From positions 930,001-994,000 of the forward strand of contig NZ_CP004403.1 of assembly GCF_000730245.1 (NCBI RefSeq): 64,000 nt of DNA, written 5' to 3'. The notes beneath the pieces are model-generated. The model was not told the DNA's origin and ran no database searches. It was given only the letters and a program-made list of their open reading frames with translations. Position 1 is the first letter of the stretch; each line of letters starts with the position of its first letter. This document shows positions 37,016 to 46,460 of the stretch, one piece after another. The translations under genes were made by a program, and so were the position numbers. The DNA comes from an endosymbiont of Acanthamoeba sp. UWC8. Lineage in GTDB: Bacteria; Pseudomonadota; Alphaproteobacteria; Rickettsiales; Midichloriaceae.

Positions 37016-39576
37016 TATTTTACTGTCCCCGAAGGTTGTACTAAGTTATCAACTATTGCTTTATAGTTAGCAATATCTTGCGCACCTATAATACCACTAC
37101 CCGGCTTGGTAAGCAATGCCTCGGAAAGAATTTTTAGTACATTTGAATATGCGGTATTTTGTGGCATACGACCTTTAAAGTTTTTATATAATTCTGCAAG
37201 CAAATCCTTTCTCTCCGTTATGATATAGGAGACAGCCTGCTTTAATACTCTTTTTACTTCTTTTTCGGAAAGCGGATCATTTTTATTTATTATTGAATAT
37301 AAATAGGGTTCGGAATAGTTGTTAAATTCGTTCCAATATTGTAAATCCCAATATATATCAGCTTTTATATCATCGGCTCTTTGTGAATAGTCATTCTTAA
37401 GATCATCAAGAGCTTGATTATAATTGCGGGTTAAATATAAAGCTTCAGCCTTAATATATTTTCTTTCAACTAATGCATTTACCATAGGAAAATCTTTATC
37501 ACCCAATGCTAAAATTTCTAAAGCTAATTCAGGTTTCAGATTATTTATATCTATCTTAGCCAACTTATTAATTGCCTCTTCCCTTTCTAAACCCGTTAAT
37601 CTGTTTAAAACCTGGTAATTCAAAATTGCCGCCGCTCTATCCAGTAAATCAAGCCTTATTAAGCTGTCAATAAACTTAGATATTATCTTATCTCCGGTAT
37701 CTCCAAGCGGAATTAAATCCTTAAATTCATAAAAGATTCCTAAAACTTCCAACGGAGCCATTTTTTCATCTCCGCTATTAAGGAAAAATTTAATAAATGT
37801 TTCACTCATATTACGTTGAACTACCATAGTATTATTCGAGTTCGGGTAATATTTAGCAATTTTATTCCATGTTTTTAATGCTTCTATATATTTATCATTT
37901 TTATTATAAAGATTCCCTAAGTAGTCCAATATATTTATTTCGACCTGATCTCCGCGCCAAATATAAGTCAACTTATCAAGCTCATCAATTGCTTCTTCAG
38001 GATTTATCTTTGAATGGTCAAGTTGATATTTTACTTTCTCAAATCTGCACAAAGTTCGATTCAATGTATCAAATACATTTGCAATACATTCATCTAAATA
38101 TGGATTAGCCACTTTTTCCTGATTTTGTGAGAGATAGTATTTTGCGGTAATATAATTTAATCTATTCTTTAAATGCTCGCTTATACCTTTAGTATCGAGA
38201 GCTGAATTTACAATTTGCTCAGCTACCTTAAATTGCTTGTTTGCCACTTTATTATCAATTGTAATTATAGCTAATTCCGTAATTATATTGGGAGTATACC
38301 CTGATAAAAAATTAAGCGATATATTTTCGAATAAGCTGCCCACCCGGTTACTTAATATATAGTCTTTAGTGTTACCTGAAGCATAAGCAATAATTGACTG
38401 CCAAAATCTTATTTCATCTCTAAAATTAATAGGTATGTCGGTAGTATCTATAGACTTAACTACTATAAAAGCATCATCATATCTTTTATTCATGAAATTT
38501 ATGATTACTTCTAATAACTTAAATTTATAGCTATACGAATAATCATAATTACTTTGCTTAATAATTTTGAGCATAAGATTAGCTTCTTTATAAAGGTCAT
38601 TTGCTAAATAAAGTAAGGCGAGCTTAGTATAAGCCGCTGCATTTTCGTCTTTATTTAACCCACCTAACCCATGCATTAATTTATAATTTTCATAATTAAA
38701 ATTTGCATCTTTAACCATATAAGGGCGTAAATTTATAATACCTTTCTCATGACTGGTTAATCCGGATAATTTATCAATAAGCAGAGGCTTAATAACTTTT
38801 GATTTCGGCGGAATAACTTTTGCTGAGAGCGTCGTAATATCATCAGAGCTAATATATAACACATCACCGTTTGCACTATAAGCTACTTCATCGGAAATTT
38901 TCCGTATAGCAATTCCTTGAATTGATTTAAATATATTAAAATCAACAAATCTTCTTTCCTTAGATACTTGCTTAAAGCTTTTCATAGGCACTATTAATAA
39001 GTTATCCCCAACAAACGGGTCAATAAAATCTATAGCATTAATGCTTTCAGCTACCTCTATTTCAACCCTGGAAAAAGGAAGCTCATTGGGTTTACTTACC
39101 ACATTTATATCGGGATTCGACTGAGATATATTTTCACTTATCTCAAAAATCCAATTTCCATCATTATTGGTAAGTTTTATTTGCGGAGTTTTCGTGAATA
39201 TTGTAAACAGATCTACTACTAAAAAAGTATTATTTTGATCTAACTCTTGTTGACTTAAAGATTTGATCCAATAATTATCTTTATTAAACGTAGAATTATT
39301 ATTCTCTAATCCAAATTCATCATAATTATATTTTTTATATTCATCGAATATTATCCAAAGCTTATTCCCTCTTATGTAGGCTGCTACTGCCGAATCCTTT
39401 TTAAAGGGAATTTCTATTGTTGCTTTAAATGGCTGTTGCTTAACTGAGATATAGCGGGAATCATTATCTTTCCCCTCTTGTGCTAACGTGTTGGAAGATT
39501 CCTGACTTTGAGCTTTTACTTCCAAAGCAAAAGTTAGTAAAAGTAATATAGCAATTATTTTGCTCAATTTAAACAC
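37015..39576 (-). CDS. Large exported TPR-like protein
   Basis: An 853-residue protein with a signal peptide (cleavage near VKAQS). The first 250 residues are beta-rich and resemble an AMIN-like or propeller fragment (for example IEIPFKKDSAVAAYIRGNKLWIIFDEY). From about residue 290 to the end it is almost all helical with TPR-like pairs (LALLYLANDLYKEANLML, KYIEALKTWNKIAKYYPNS). This suggests a periplasmic scaffold or interaction protein. I recognise the architecture but not the family's role. The stop overlaps the kdsB start, tying it to envelope genes. An inner-membrane anchor instead of cleavage cannot be excluded. Confidence 0.7.
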   Translation of the reverse strand: MFKLSKIIAILLLLTFALEVKAQSQESSNTLAQEGKDNDSRYISVKQQPFKATIEIPFKKDSAVAAYIRGNKLWIIFDEYKKYNYDEFGLENNNSTFNKDNYWIKSLSQQELDQNNTFLVVDLFTIFTKTPQIKLTNNDGNWIFEISENISQSNPDINVVSKPNELPFSRVEIEVAESINAIDFIDPFVGDNLLIVPMKSFKQVSKERRFVDFNIFKSIQGIAIRKISDEVAYSANGDVLYISSDDITTLSAKVIPPKSKVIKPLLIDKLSGLTSHEKGIINLRPYMVKDANFNYENYKLMHGLGGLNKDENAAAYTKLALLYLANDLYKEANLMLKIIKQSNYDYSYSYKFKLLEVIINFMNKRYDDAFIVVKSIDTTDIPINFRDEIRFWQSIIAYASGNTKDYILSNRVGSLFENISLNFLSGYTPNIITELAIITIDNKVANKQFKVAEQIVNSALDTKGISEHLKNRLNYITAKYYLSQNQEKVANPYLDECIANVFDTLNRTLCRFEKVKYQLDHSKINPEEAIDELDKLTYIWRGDQVEINILDYLGNLYNKNDKYIEALKTWNKIAKYYPNSNNTMVVQRNMSETFIKFFLNSGDEKMAPLEVLGIFYEFKDLIPLGDTGDKIISKFIDSLIRLDLLDRAAAILNYQVLNRLTGLEREEAINKLAKIDINNLKPELALEILALGDKDFPMVNALVERKYIKAEALYLTRNYNQALDDLKNDYSQRADDIKADIYWDLQYWNEFNNYSEPYLYSIINKNDPLSEKEVKRVLKQAVSYIITERKDLLAELYKNFKGRMPQNTAYSNVLKILSEALLTKPGSGIIGAQDIANYKAIVDNLVQPSGTVK

Positions 39577-39637
39577 AAGCTACGCTGCTAAACAATTATT
39601 CTGTAAATATGTTACTAAATAATTTAGATAAAATAAA

Positions 39638-40234
39638 TTAGTATTTGAGATAAAGGTTATCTCCCTGAAATTCATATGATTTGAATTTATTTAAAAAAGA
39701 CATGCCAAGCAGAGGGATAGTTTCATCATAATCACTAACACTTAGTATAAAATTATTTAATTTAAAATCAGCTAATCCAATTTCCCTAACTATCGCATTA
39801 GCTGTTCTTATCACTCCATTTGCCGTATAAGCAGTATATATAAATTTCAAGTCTTCGGTATTAATTCCGATTTCTTGAGCTAAGTTTTTAGAAATTGAAA
39901 CGTTGGTTGCACCTGTATCAACCATAAACCTAACTGTTTTACCGTTTAAATTAAGATATAAGTAAAAATGCCCGTTATCAGCTTTTTTAACTACCATCCG
40001 CCCCCCACTGCCGACTGCATATCCGGGTATAAGCTCAGCAGCCATTTTTTCTTTAACTTCAAATGCTACATTTTTAAAAGTATAAATAAGCCCGAAAAAT
40101 ACAAATATAGCAACCCAATAAAGGGAATACTTTAATAAGGGAATATTCTTATATCTTTTTGCAGCAATAAAAGAAGCTATTATTAGCATTAAAACTAAAA
40201 TACTTCTTACTATTTCTACTTTCTCATGCTGCAT
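39638..40234 (-). CDS. Retropepsin-like aspartic protease (TIGR02281 / APRc type)
   Basis: A 198-residue membrane-anchored protein with two N-terminal membrane segments (about 10-24 and 36-53) and a single-lobe aspartic protease domain. The catalytic motif is VDTGATNVSIS (about residues 111-121), and LLGMSFLNKF near residue 180 is the second family signature. One-lobe enzymes must dimerise, as retroviral proteases do. Rickettsia conorii APRc (RC1339) belongs to the same family and processes surface autotransporters; whether this homologue does so is inference. The gene stands alone, downstream of the tRNA-Arg/greA unit. Confidence 0.88.
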   Translation of the reverse strand: MQHEKVEIVRSILVLMLIIASFIAAKRYKNIPLLKYSLYWVAIFVFFGLIYTFKNVAFEVKEKMAAELIPGYAVGSGGRMVVKKADNGHFYLYLNLNGKTVRFMVDTGATNVSISKNLAQEIGINTEDLKFIYTAYTANGVIRTANAIVREIGLADFKLNNFILSVSDYDETIPLLGMSFLNKFKSYEFQGDNLYLKY

Positions 40235-40443
40235 ACATTTTATTTCTCGGTTAAGTAAAATTATATCTTACTCTATCTGCTCTTTTGAGGCAATCGCTGA
40301 GATTTCGTTGTTTTCTCAGTAAAGCTCTCTTTCCGTATATGGTTATAATATATAAGCTTATTTACTTACTATAAAAGAAGCTACTTCTTTAAAAATATAC
40401 TCTTTAATAATTAATAAAGGGTTAACAACCAATAATTAAAAAA

Positions 40444-40520
40444 TGGCGCATTCGGCGGGATTCGAACCCGCGACCTTTGCCTTCGGAGGGCAACACTCTA
40501 TCCAGCTGAGCTACGAATGC
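40444..40520 (-). tRNA. tRNA-Arg (CCG), CCA encoded
   Basis: The minus strand folds as a complete tRNA: acceptor GCATTCG / CGAATGC, D-arm around AGCTCAGCTGGATAGAGT, anticodon stem TTGCC / GGCAA with loop CTCCGAA (anticodon CCG), and T-arm with GGTTCGAATCC. Discriminator G and the CCA end are encoded. It begins 11 bases after the greA stop codon on the same strand. Confidence 0.95.
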
Positions 40521-40531
40521 TTAGAAACTTT

Positions 40532-41011
40532 TTAAGAAATAAATTGAACATCCAGTATTTCATAATATTTTAATCCTTTAGGAGTATAAACCTCTACTGT
40601 TTCTCCCTTATCTCTACCCAATAATGCTTTAGCTACCGGCGAAGAAAATGAAATAGCTCCTTTTGAAATATCAGCTTCAATATCACTTACGATTCTGTAT
40701 ATCATCTCTTCTTCGGTATCTTCATCAACTAAAGTCACGGTGGCACCGAAAACTACTTTATCACCGCTTAAAGACTTAATATCAATAATTTCCGCTCTTG
40801 ATAACTTACTTTCCAAATCAGCAAGCTTTGCTTCAATAAACCCCTGCTTCTCTCTTGCCGCACTGTATTCCGCATTTTCAGATAAATCACCGTGCGCTCT
40901 CGCTTCAGCAATTGCAACAATTATGGCAGGCCGCTCAACGGACTTTAGCTTAGTTAATTCTTGGTTTAACTTTTCATATCCTTCAGGCGTAATTGGAAAC
41001 TTATCCGACAT
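40532..41011 (-). CDS. greA: Transcription elongation factor GreA
   Basis: GreA rescues backtracked RNA polymerase by stimulating transcript cleavage. The N-terminal coiled coil holds the acidic tip ([20 protein letters not shown] at about 43-62), and the C-terminal FKBP-like domain contains [11 protein letters not shown] and the ending [18 protein letters not shown]. The 159-residue length is standard. It is followed 11 bases later by the tRNA-Arg gene, so the tRNA is probably processed from a greA transcript. Identification is secure. Confidence 0.96.
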   Translation of the reverse strand: MSDKFPITPEGYEKLNQELTKLKSVERPAIIVAIAEARAHGDLSENAEYSAAREKQGFIEAKLADLESKLSRAEIIDIKSLSGDKVVFGATVTLVDEDTEEEMIYRIVSDIEADISKGAISFSSPVAKALLGRDKGETVEVYTPKGLKYYEILDVQFIS

Positions 41012-41114
41012 AACTAACTCTTTATACTTAATTCAACGCAACCATTTTATATTTATAAATGATAAAATGCAAGATCAGTAAACTTATATTGCATAAAGTA
41101 TGAGTAATTTTATA

Positions 41115-41618
41115 TTATCTAGTAACACAAAGTCTTTTACTATCATGGTTGCTGCCTCTCTCACGCTCTTTCTCAGCACGTCCAGCTTTATTATCTTTTT
41201 GTTCTATGTCCTCTTTTTCTTCCCTTGCTCTTTTTATTCTTGAGACAAAACCGGGTTTTTCATTTTCATCCATTAGTTGTAAAAATTTAATACTAGGATC
41301 CCATTCTACAGCTTGCGAAGCATTAAATATATAATGTGCCGTAGAATTAAAGCCTTGTGCATTTCGCCTAATATTGTGCTTTTCTAACAATCTTTCACGA
41401 ATTTCATTTTTTTTATTGGAGGCTCTTTGATTTTCTTCAATAATTCTTTGACTTTCTTCTCTTTCTTCCTGGTCTTTTTTTAGGATGAGATTAGTGAGGT
41501 CTTCTCTCCTGCCAATATATAGCTGAAAGTTTTTCGTATCTATTGATAAATGGTATGCTTCTCTATAAACATAGTGTGTAAATAAACGCTCCGGAAAGCT
41601 AAAAGTTGAATCCTTCAT
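41115..41618 (-). CDS. Hypothetical highly charged protein
   Basis: A 167-residue protein of unknown family. The first 45 residues look folded (SFPERLFTHYVYREAYHL), then comes a Lys/Glu/Arg-rich helical stretch (about 47-85) and a polar tail rich in Arg, Lys and Glu (RIKRAREEKEDIEQKDNKAG onward). There is no signal peptide or membrane segment. Charged, disordered C-termini are frequent in substrates of the VirB/D4 system, so it could be an effector; this is speculative. It is divergent from uvrA, with its own upstream region. Confidence 0.6.
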   Translation of the reverse strand: MKDSTFSFPERLFTHYVYREAYHLSIDTKNFQLYIGRREDLTNLILKKDQEEREESQRIIEENQRASNKKNEIRERLLEKHNIRRNAQGFNSTAHYIFNASQAVEWDPSIKFLQLMDENEKPGFVSRIKRAREEKEDIEQKDNKAGRAEKERERGSNHDSKRLCVTR

Positions 41619-41935
41619 ATATCTATCTGCTTAACAGTTTAATTAATGTGAAAGTTATATATAGAAGTATTATTAAAGTTTCACTAAGTTTTTTTATAAT
41701 GCTTTATAAATTATTTCATAATACCAATATTAAAAAGTTTGAGTAAAAAATTTTACCGTTACCTTACTTCATTTTCTATTTACAAATTGAGCAAACAATC
41801 ATTAATATTGTGTTGATAAAATGTTTTAAATAAAGATTAACTCTTTTAAATTATAAACATTTTCTAAACAGTTGAATATGATGAAGTAGTGTATATAATC
41901 ACAGTCTTAAAAAATTACTTTGAGGGTTAGTTGCA
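41619..41935. other. Divergent intergenic region before uvrA
   Basis: Very A/T-rich DNA between two divergent genes. Apart from the uvrA promoter candidate near its right end I see no gene, repeat or hairpin. I looked for an alphaproteobacterial LexA box (GTTC-N7-GTTC) and did not find one. Confidence 0.5.
41872..41899 (+). promoter_or_regulatory. Candidate sigma-70 promoter of uvrA
   Basis: TTGAAT (41872-41877) and a perfect TATAAT (41894-41899) are 16 bases apart. The expected start of transcription lies about 30 bases before the uvrA ATG, and GAGGG precedes that ATG as ribosome binding site. Confidence 0.6.
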
Positions 41936-44848
41936 ATGGAAGGGTTTATTTCAGTAAGAGGCGCTAAAGAGCATAACTTAAAGAATGTTAGTGTTGATAT
42001 CCCAAGAAATCAGTTGGTTGTAATTACCGGAGTTAGCGGCTCGGGTAAATCTTCTCTAGCGTTTGATACCATTTACGCAGAAGGCCAAAGAAGATACGTA
42101 GAAAGCTTATCAGCTTACGCAAGGCAGTTTCTCGAACTGCAAAACAAGCCTGATATCGAATCGATAACCGGTCTCTCTCCGGCAATTGCTATTGATCAAA
42201 AAACCACTTCAAAAAACCCGCGCTCTACCGTCTCTACCGCAACTGAAATTTACGATTATTTACGTCTGTTATATGCTCGAATTGGGATACCTTATTCTCC
42301 TGCAACCGGCAAGCCAATTGAAAAACAAACATCTTCGCAAATGGTTGAAATTGTCAAAGAATTACCTCAAGATTCTAAAATATATATCTTAGCCCCGATA
42401 ATTAAAGGACAAAAAGGTGAACATAGAAAAGATTTTCTAACCTTTAAAAAACAAGGGTATGATAGATTTAGAGTTGACGGGATACTCTATGAATTTGATG
42501 AATTACCGATTCTGGATAAAAATAAAAAACATGATGTTGAGGTAGTAGTTGATAGGCTGGTTATTGATGAAAATTTAGGTAATAGACTGGCAGATAGCAT
42601 TGAAACAGGACTAAAATTAAGTGAAGGGATTTTATTTGTTGAAGTTGTGTCTATCCCGGAAGGTAAAGAAAGTAACCGTAAACCGGGTGAAGTTATAGTG
42701 TTTTCTGAAAAGTTTGCCTGCCCTATTTCAGGTTTTACTTTAACGGAAATTGAACCACGTATTTTCTCTTTTAATAGTCCTTATGGTGCATGCCCGAAAT
42801 GCGACGGGTTAGGATCGGAAGTATTTTTTGATGCAAGTTTAATTGTACCTCATCCTGAACTTAGCTTGAAAGAAGGTGCTATCGCCCCTTGGCATAAAGT
42901 TAATTACAAATTCGGCACCAGCGAAACAAAATTCTATCAACAAACCTTAGAATCAATCGCCAAACATTATGGATTTTCGATGTTTAAGCCTTTCAAGGAT
43001 TTACCTCCTGAAATTCAGGAAGTTCTCATTTACGGTTCTAAGGAGGAAGAACTAGATTTTATTTATGATGACGGCTTTAGAACTTCTAAAATAACTCAAC
43101 CTTTTGAGGGGGTTATGCCTTACCTTGAAGAGAGGGTTTTAAGAACCGAGAGTGAATTTATTAGGGAAGATCTTAGAAAATACCAAAGTAGCAAAGCTTG
43201 CCGTACTTGTAACGGTTATAGGCTAAAACAAGAATCGTTATGTGTAAAAATCGGGGGCAAAAATATCGGTGAAGTATGTAAACTTACTATCAGCGATGCC
43301 ATAAAATGGTTTGAAAATCTTGAAAATTTATTAAGCTCTACACACAAGCAAATTGCAGAACGAGCTTTAAAAGAAGTAAGAAGAAGATTAGGGTTTTTAT
43401 ATGATGTAGGCTTGGAATATATTACCCTAAATCGAGAATCGGGAACCTTGTCAGGCGGCGAAAGCCAAAGAATTAGGCTTGCTTCTCAAATCGGCTCCGG
43501 GTTAAGTGGTGTACTTTATGTATTGGATGAGCCTTCTATCGGGTTACATCAATGCGATAACGAAAGACTGCTCAGTACTTTGCGCAATTTGCGTGACCTC
43601 GGCAATACGGTTATTGTAGTCGAACATGATGAAGATACCATGATGTGTGCTGATTATATAGTCGACGTAGGTTTAGGTGCAGGTATCCACGGCGGTAAAA
43701 TAATTGCAGCCGGAACCCCGCTTGAGATAGCTCATGCTGAAGAAAGTATTACAGGAAAATATCTTTCAGGCAGAGAGTTTATACCGGTTCCGCAAAATAG
43801 GAGGCCTGGGCATCCTAATAAGTTTATTGAGATAACCGGAGCCAGAACTAATAATCTTAACAATATATCGGCTAGCTTTCCGCTCGGTACATTTATTACT
43901 GTTACCGGCGTATCTGGAAGCGGCAAATCAAGCTTTACTATTCATACTTTATATAAAGCTGCGGTTAAAAAACTTCATGGAGCTAAAGCAACTCCGGGAG
44001 AGCATGATAAAATAACGGGGCTTGAATATATAGATAAGATTATTGAAATCGATCAATCACCTATCGGTAGAACACCAAGATCAAACCCGGCGACTTATAC
44101 AGGTGCTTTTACCCCGATCAGAGATTGGTTTGCTTCACTTCCGGAAGCTAAAATCAGAGGATATAAGCCGGGCAGGTTTTCTTTCAACGTGAAAGGCGGC
44201 CGGTGCGAATCCTGTGAAGGTGACGGGGTTATCAAGATTGAAATGCACTTCTTACCTGATGTATATGTTAAATGCGAAGAATGCCAGGGTGCAAGGTATA
44301 ATAAAGAGACATTAGAGATTACATATAAAGGAAAGTCTATTGCTGATATACTCAACATGAATGTTGAAGATGCTGCTATATTTTTTGAAAATGTTCCGCT
44401 CATTTATGAAAAACTTGCTGCACTTAAAGAAGTCGGGTTAGGTTATATGAGCGTAGGCCAATCGGCAACGACTCTATCAGGCGGAGAAGCACAAAGGGTT
44501 AAACTTGCTAAGGAGCTCTCACGCAAGTCTACGGGAAGAACACTTTATATCTTAGATGAACCGACTACGGGATTACATACTCACGATATCAGAAAGCTTT
44601 TGGATGTTTTACATAAGCTGGTTGATTCCGGAAATACAGTGCTTGTTATTGAGCATAACTTAGATGTCATTAAAACTGCGGATTACATTATTGATATCGG
44701 CCCCTATGGTGGTGATAAGGGTGGTAATGTTGTTGCGGTCGGAACTCCTGAGGAAGTGGTTAAGTGCGAACAAAGCGTTACCGGCAGATATTTAAAACCG
44801 TATTTAGTAAACGGTAGAAGCCCTTTAAATGCCAATAATAATATTTAA
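41936..44848 (+). CDS. uvrA: Excinuclease ABC subunit A
   Basis: UvrA is the damage-sensing ATPase of nucleotide excision repair. The 970 residues contain both ABC modules: Walker [21 protein letters not shown] near residue 31 and [15 protein letters not shown] near 660; signatures LSGGESQRI and LSGGEAQRV; and Walker [11 protein letters not shown] and [10 protein letters not shown]. Zinc-finger cysteines are present in [20 protein letters not shown] and CEECQG. It is complete and in frame. A stem-loop terminator follows. Other uvr genes are not in the window. Identification is secure. Confidence 0.98.
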   Translation: MEGFISVRGAKEHNLKNVSVDIPRNQLVVITGVSGSGKSSLAFDTIYAEGQRRYVESLSAYARQFLELQNKPDIESITGLSPAIAIDQKTTSKNPRSTVSTATEIYDYLRLLYARIGIPYSPATGKPIEKQTSSQMVEIVKELPQDSKIYILAPIIKGQKGEHRKDFLTFKKQGYDRFRVDGILYEFDELPILDKNKKHDVEVVVDRLVIDENLGNRLADSIETGLKLSEGILFVEVVSIPEGKESNRKPGEVIVFSEKFACPISGFTLTEIEPRIFSFNSPYGACPKCDGLGSEVFFDASLIVPHPELSLKEGAIAPWHKVNYKFGTSETKFYQQTLESIAKHYGFSMFKPFKDLPPEIQEVLIYGSKEEELDFIYDDGFRTSKITQPFEGVMPYLEERVLRTESEFIREDLRKYQSSKACRTCNGYRLKQESLCVKIGGKNIGEVCKLTISDAIKWFENLENLLSSTHKQIAERALKEVRRRLGFLYDVGLEYITLNRESGTLSGGESQRIRLASQIGSGLSGVLYVLDEPSIGLHQCDNERLLSTLRNLRDLGNTVIVVEHDEDTMMCADYIVDVGLGAGIHGGKIIAAGTPLEIAHAEESITGKYLSGREFIPVPQNRRPGHPNKFIEITGARTNNLNNISASFPLGTFITVTGVSGSGKSSFTIHTLYKAAVKKLHGAKATPGEHDKITGLEYIDKIIEIDQSPIGRTPRSNPATYTGAFTPIRDWFASLPEAKIRGYKPGRFSFNVKGGRCESCEGDGVIKIEMHFLPDVYVKCEECQGARYNKETLEITYKGKSIADILNMNVEDAAIFFENVPLIYEKLAALKEVGLGYMSVGQSATTLSGGEAQRVKLAKELSRKSTGRTLYILDEPTTGLHTHDIRKLLDVLHKLVDSGNTVLVIEHNLDVIKTADYIIDIGPYGGDKGGNVVAVGTPEEVVKCEQSVTGRYLKPYLVNGRSPLNANNNI

Positions 44849-44899
44849 AGTACTACTATTTTAACCGCATACTAAAAACCCTTAATTATTTAATTATAG

Positions 44900-44922
44900 A
44901 AGTAATAAGTTTTTTATTGCTT
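44900..44922 (+). terminator. Terminator after uvrA
   Basis: AAGTAATAA and TTATTGCTT pair (one G-T wobble) around a five-base loop, followed by TTATA. It is located 52 bases past the uvrA stop. Confidence 0.5.
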
Positions 44923-44975
44923 TTATAATTTATATTTATTAAAAAATATGCCTCTAAACTTATGGTTTTTATTTT

Positions 44976-45211
44976 ATGCAATTAGGATTATATCAGCATT
45001 TTAAAGGTAATTATTATCAAGTTCTCAGCGTATGCATTCATAGTGAAACTCTTGAAAAGCACGTGATCTATCAAGCTTTATACGGAGATTATAACCTTTG
45101 GGTTCGCCCTCTCTTCCCATGTTTGAAGAAAAGGTTGTATATAACGGTGAAGAACAGTTGAGGTTTAAATTTATTAAAGAAATTAATACCGGCAATTTTG
45201 ATAAGCATTAA
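44976..45211 (+). pseudogene. DUF1653 family protein, frameshifted
   Basis: The first frame reads MQLGLYQHFKGNYYQVLSV... through YQALYGDYNLWVRPL, the conserved body of DUF1653 proteins, then degenerates and stops at 45161. A second frame from 45119 supplies the expected ending, MFEEKVVYNGEEQLRFKFI. Removing two bases (one CT of CTCT at about 45111-45114) restores RPLPMFEEKV and a 77-residue protein of normal size, where the family usually has RPLSMF. Function of DUF1653 is unknown. It lies between uvrA and a MITE-like element. Confidence 0.85.
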
Positions 45212-45272
45212 CCCGGAGTTCACTGATTTTTTATTACTGCTTACCATTATAGCTACCGGGGTACAAAAATTA

Positions 45273-45515
45273 TATAGTAAATTAAGTTGGGTACCCTACA
45301 TATAGGAAGTATAGTTGAATTATAGAAAATCAAACTAAGCTTGCGTATAAATGACTATGTCATTTATACAGTGCACGCGCCATAAATGGTGGCACAAGGC
45401 GCGTGCTTCTTACTATCTTATTATCTGATTTTTCAGTGGTAGGCTATATAGTTATATTAAACTTAGCTTATTATATTTAAACAAATGCATTAGGTATTCA
45501 ACTTAATTCACTATA
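45273..45515 (+). mobile_element. MITE-like dispersed element, copy C (most complete)
   Basis: A 243-base non-coding element with imperfect terminal inverted repeats of about 24 bases: left end TATAGTAAATTAAGTTGGGT at 45273, right end closing ...TTAATTCACTATA at 45515. The ends read TATAGT...ACTATA, so a duplicated TA target is possible, as in IS630/Tc1-type MITEs. Inside are two perfect nine-base hairpins, ATAAATGAC / GTCATTTAT (45347-45355 / 45359-45367) and GCACGCGCC / GGCGCGTGC (45373-45381 / 45398-45406). It fills most of the gap between the DUF1653 and corC genes. Confidence 0.85.
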
Positions 45516-45566
45516 AAACAAGTTAAGCCGAATACCTTATATAAAAATAAAAGGTTATAAAATAAA

Positions 45567-46439
45567 CTAATCCTTAATCTTGACCTTAGCTTTCTTGATT
45601 TTGCGTTTATCTGCATCAATGATTTCTATCCGTAAACCGGAAGGATGATCGAATTTTTCTCCGATTGCGGGTATTTTACCTAAATAAGCCAGAATAAATC
45701 CCCCGAAAGTTTCGAAATCATCTTCATCTTTAGCTAAATCTACTTTGAATTTCTCTTCAATTTCTTCAATGCGCGCCTTGCCGTCTACAGTAATGGTGCC
45801 GCCTTCAATTTTTACCAATTCCGGGTCTTCACTATCGTCATGCTCATCTCTTATATCCCCCACGATCTCTTCTACCAAATCCTCAATAGTGACTAACCCT
45901 TCCGTGCCGCCGTATTCATCAAGCACAATTGCAATATGTATTCGTGCTTGGCGCATTTTAGTTAATAAGTCGACCAATTTCATAGAGCGCGGTACATAAA
46001 TCAACTCTCTTAAAACTTTCTCCATTTTAAATTCTTCTTCCTTGCCGACGAAGAGGATAAAATCTTTCATATGGACAAAACCTATAATTTCATCCAGATT
46101 TTCTCTAAAAACCGGGATTCTGGTGTGCTCTTCTTCAATGAACTTCTGCTTTAATTCTTCAAAAGTAGCATTTTCAGTGATGCCGATAATAAAAGTTCTC
46201 GGGATCATCACTTCATAAGCTTTTAAGTCTTTAAAATCTACAAAGTTTTGCAGCATTACTTTTTCTTCGGAATTTATCGTATCTTGAAGATCATGTTCTT
46301 TTATTAATTCATTTACCGACTCTTCAAGGGTAATCATTTTAGGTTTGATTATTTTTGCCAGTAGAAACATAAAATATTTAAAAGTAAGCCGGTGATTATT
46401 TTTACCTGGATATTCATCTTTAATTTTCATTTCATTCAT
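45567..46439 (-). CDS. CorC/HlyC-family CBS-domain protein (TlyC-like)
   Basis: A 290-residue soluble protein with two CBS domains (about 75-200; motifs YEVMIPRTFI, HTRIPVF, DEYGGTEGLVTIEDLVEEIVGDI) and a C-terminal CorC_HlyC transporter-associated domain. It lacks the DUF21 membrane domain of magnesium exporters. Rickettsial homologues are named TlyC and were proposed to be haemolysins; a role in cation efflux or membrane integrity is more likely. It is the last gene of a phoH-ybeY-corC unit, a conserved alphaproteobacterial order. An in-frame ATG three codons later could also be the start. Confidence 0.88.
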   Translation of the reverse strand: MNEMKIKDEYPGKNNHRLTFKYFMFLLAKIIKPKMITLEESVNELIKEHDLQDTINSEEKVMLQNFVDFKDLKAYEVMIPRTFIIGITENATFEELKQKFIEEEHTRIPVFRENLDEIIGFVHMKDFILFVGKEEEFKMEKVLRELIYVPRSMKLVDLLTKMRQARIHIAIVLDEYGGTEGLVTIEDLVEEIVGDIRDEHDDSEDPELVKIEGGTITVDGKARIEEIEEKFKVDLAKDEDDFETFGGFILAYLGKIPAIGEKFDHPSGLRIEIIDADKRKIKKAKVKIKD

Positions 46440-46460
46440 ATAGATTCTAATTTGTTAATA

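Noticed and set aside
41619-41935. LexA/SOS box before uvrA
   Set aside because: No GTTC-N7-GTTC or similar palindrome is visible; a plain sigma-70 promoter explains the region.
45516-45540. Second terminal repeat next to copy C
   Set aside because: A short stretch resembling part of the TIR follows the element, but it is too short and interrupted to count as another copy.
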